The notes beneath the pieces were generated by a model. The model was given only the letters and a program-made list of their open reading frames with translations. It had not been told where the DNA came from and searched no databases. 64,000 bases of DNA, taken from positions 22,456-86,455 of the forward strand of contig NZ_CAMYOM010000001.1 in the NCBI RefSeq assembly GCF_947260015.1. Direction: 5' to 3'. The DNA is from an uncultured Eudoraea sp. Lineage in GTDB: Bacteria; Bacteroidota; Bacteroidia; Flavobacteriales; Flavobacteriaceae. Made by a program: the position numbers and the translations under genes. Positions 63,055 through 64,000 of this stretch are shown here, piece by piece (position 1 is the first letter of the stretch; the number at the start of each line of letters is the position of its first letter).

Positions 63055-63798
63055 ATGGAAAGTACAGAATTACATAATGAAAATACCATACATAAACACA
63101 CTGGGTTTTTAAAGAAATATGAAAAATATTTAGGCGAGTTCGTTTATGGCGGAATAGATGGTTGCGTGACTACTTTTGCTGTTGTAGCAGGCTCTGTAGG
63201 TGCTGGCCTCGGTAGTAATATTGTAATAATTCTTGGATTTGCAAATTTGCTGGCAGATGGGTTCGCTATGTCTGTTGGAGCTTACTTATCTAATAAAACA
63301 AAAAAAGATAATTACAATAAACATAAACAAATAGAATATTGGGAAGTTGATAATCTTCCTGAATTGGAAAAAGAAGAAATAAGGGTGATATACAAGGAAC
63401 AGGGTTTTGAAGGAGATCTTTTAGAAGAAGTAGTTAAAGTGATAACGAGCGACAAAGACCGATGGGTAAACGTAATGATGAAAGAGGAATTAGTAATGTT
63501 TGAAGAGGATAAATCTCCGGTAATAATTGGTGGTGTTACGTACATGTCGTTTATAATAATAGGTGTAATTCCACTTTTAGTATATGTGGTGGATTACATT
63601 TACCCACTAGAAAGTGATCTTTTTCTGCTTTCTTCCATTTTAACAGGAACAGGTTTTATCATAATTGGTTGGCTGAAAGCTTTTGTAAATCAGACGCCCT
63701 TTTGGAAAGGAATACTGGAAACACTATTATTAGGATGTATTGCAGCGATAGTAGCCTATTTTATTGGAGATTTCCTGGAACGGATAATAGTTTATTAA
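63055..63798 (+). CDS. VIT/CCC1-family metal transporter
   Basis: A 247-residue membrane protein of the vacuolar-iron-transporter family. The first helix carries [19 protein letters not shown], the second [20 protein letters not shown], and the cytoplasmic metal-binding helices follow ([22 protein letters not shown]). Three more helices end the protein. VIT proteins export or sequester Fe2+ and Mn2+; in bacteria it likely protects against excess metal. ATG 63055 is used; an overlapping TTG one codon upstream exists. Confidence 0.88.
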   Translation: MESTELHNENTIHKHTGFLKKYEKYLGEFVYGGIDGCVTTFAVVAGSVGAGLGSNIVIILGFANLLADGFAMSVGAYLSNKTKKDNYNKHKQIEYWEVDNLPELEKEEIRVIYKEQGFEGDLLEEVVKVITSDKDRWVNVMMKEELVMFEEDKSPVIIGGVTYMSFIIIGVIPLLVYVVDYIYPLESDLFLLSSILTGTGFIIIGWLKAFVNQTPFWKGILETLLLGCIAAIVAYFIGDFLERIIVY

Positions 63799-63935
63799 AA
63801 ATTATAAGGGTAGCACAAAACAGTAAATTAGCCCTTTTTAACGAATATATCTACCTAAAATCGGACTTCCTACGCTTAAAAGAAGGAAAAGTATTATTAT
63901 AGAGCTCTTATTATTTATTGATAAACCCATATCTA

Positions 63936-64000
63936 ATGAAAAAAAGAACTACACTTTCCTTTATCCTTTATAGTTTTTTTATTTTTTGTTTCCTCTGGTC
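63936..64000 (+). CDS. Start of an exported protein (truncated by the window)
   Basis: An ATG at 63936 opens a frame reading MKKRTTLSFILYSFFIFCFL, a signal-peptide-like start that remains open to the right edge. Nothing more can be said about the product. It is downstream of the VIT gene by 137 bp on the same strand. Confidence 0.5.
   Translation, partial: MKKRTTLSFILYSFFIFCFLW

Noticed and set aside
1-64000. tRNA, rRNA, CRISPR arrays, insertion sequences or prophage
   Set aside because: Gaps were read for cloverleaf-like segments, regular repeats with spacers, terminal inverted repeats and transposase or integrase motifs; none was found. Small structured RNAs without obvious signatures could be missed by eye.

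Overview
The window is a 64 kb stretch of an AT-rich chromosome from a member of the Bacteroidota, most likely a marine-type Flavobacteriaceae. The evidence is the gene set (fused alpha/beta 2-oxoacid dehydrogenase E1, UvrA with the flavobacterial variant first zinc module, DUF4369-TlpA lipoprotein, OmpA-type lipoproteins, long FAD/Fe-S oxidase, pxpABC), the promoters (TAnnTTTG at -7, often without a good -33 TTG) and the near absence of Shine-Dalgarno sequences. Genus cannot be fixed from the sequence alone. There are no rRNA or tRNA genes, insertion sequences, prophage genes or CRISPR arrays. The region reads as core chromosome with a few decayed genes.

Layout. 1-10 kb: end of a DUF6340-type lipoprotein, a MutS2 without the Smr nuclease domain, a DCC thiol oxidoreductase, a dicarboxylate/glutamate symporter, chorismate synthase, an LpxH-like phosphoesterase and a 971-residue FAD/4Fe-4S oxidoreductase. 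10-19 kb: envelope proteins (small beta-barrel, TlpA-like lipoprotein, beta-propeller lipoprotein), rhomboid protease, LpxL-type acyltransferase, GlmM, AcpH and gamma-glutamyltransferase. 19-24 kb: a LexA/CI-like self-cleaving repressor, a divergent array of palindromic operators, a 63-residue protein ending in a canonical beta-clamp-binding pentapeptide, a TIGR03915 putative repair protein, and uvrA. 24-34 kb: LOG-family protein, a degenerate M1 peptidase fused to a barrel-like domain, branched-chain/2-oxoacid E1, DoxX, HolA, a small HsdR_N-type nuclease, a GT2 glycosyltransferase and an OmpA lipoprotein. 34-45 kb: Sua5/YciO, UvrD/PcrA, an amidohydrolase pseudogene, a degenerate OmpA paralogue, patatin, M1 aminopeptidase and RecG.

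45-57 kb is a complete branched-chain amino-acid biosynthesis block: leuCDAB on the plus strand faces gapN-ilvC-ilvN-ilvB-ilvD on the minus strand, the two operons meeting at a perfect 31-bp AT-rich palindrome. IlvB/N, IlvC and IlvD make the common 2-oxoacids, and LeuA/CD/B extends 2-oxoisovalerate toward leucine. GapN at the distal end of the ilv operon could supply NADPH for IlvC. 57-64 kb: a nitroreductase, the pxpABC 5-oxoprolinase operon with a collapsed Nramp transporter gene at its head, a zinc-ribbon plus PD-(D/E)xK-like protein, a small membrane protein, a Tat-signal aminotransferase, a VIT/CCC1-type transporter and the start of one more exported protein.

The observations most worth following up are the operator array with the clamp-motif micro-protein next to the S24 repressor, and the decayed genes seen only as fragments in apparent intergenic DNA (Nramp at 60.5 kb, M20 amidohydrolase at 37.7 kb, an unidentified ORF with an internal stop at 3.4 kb).
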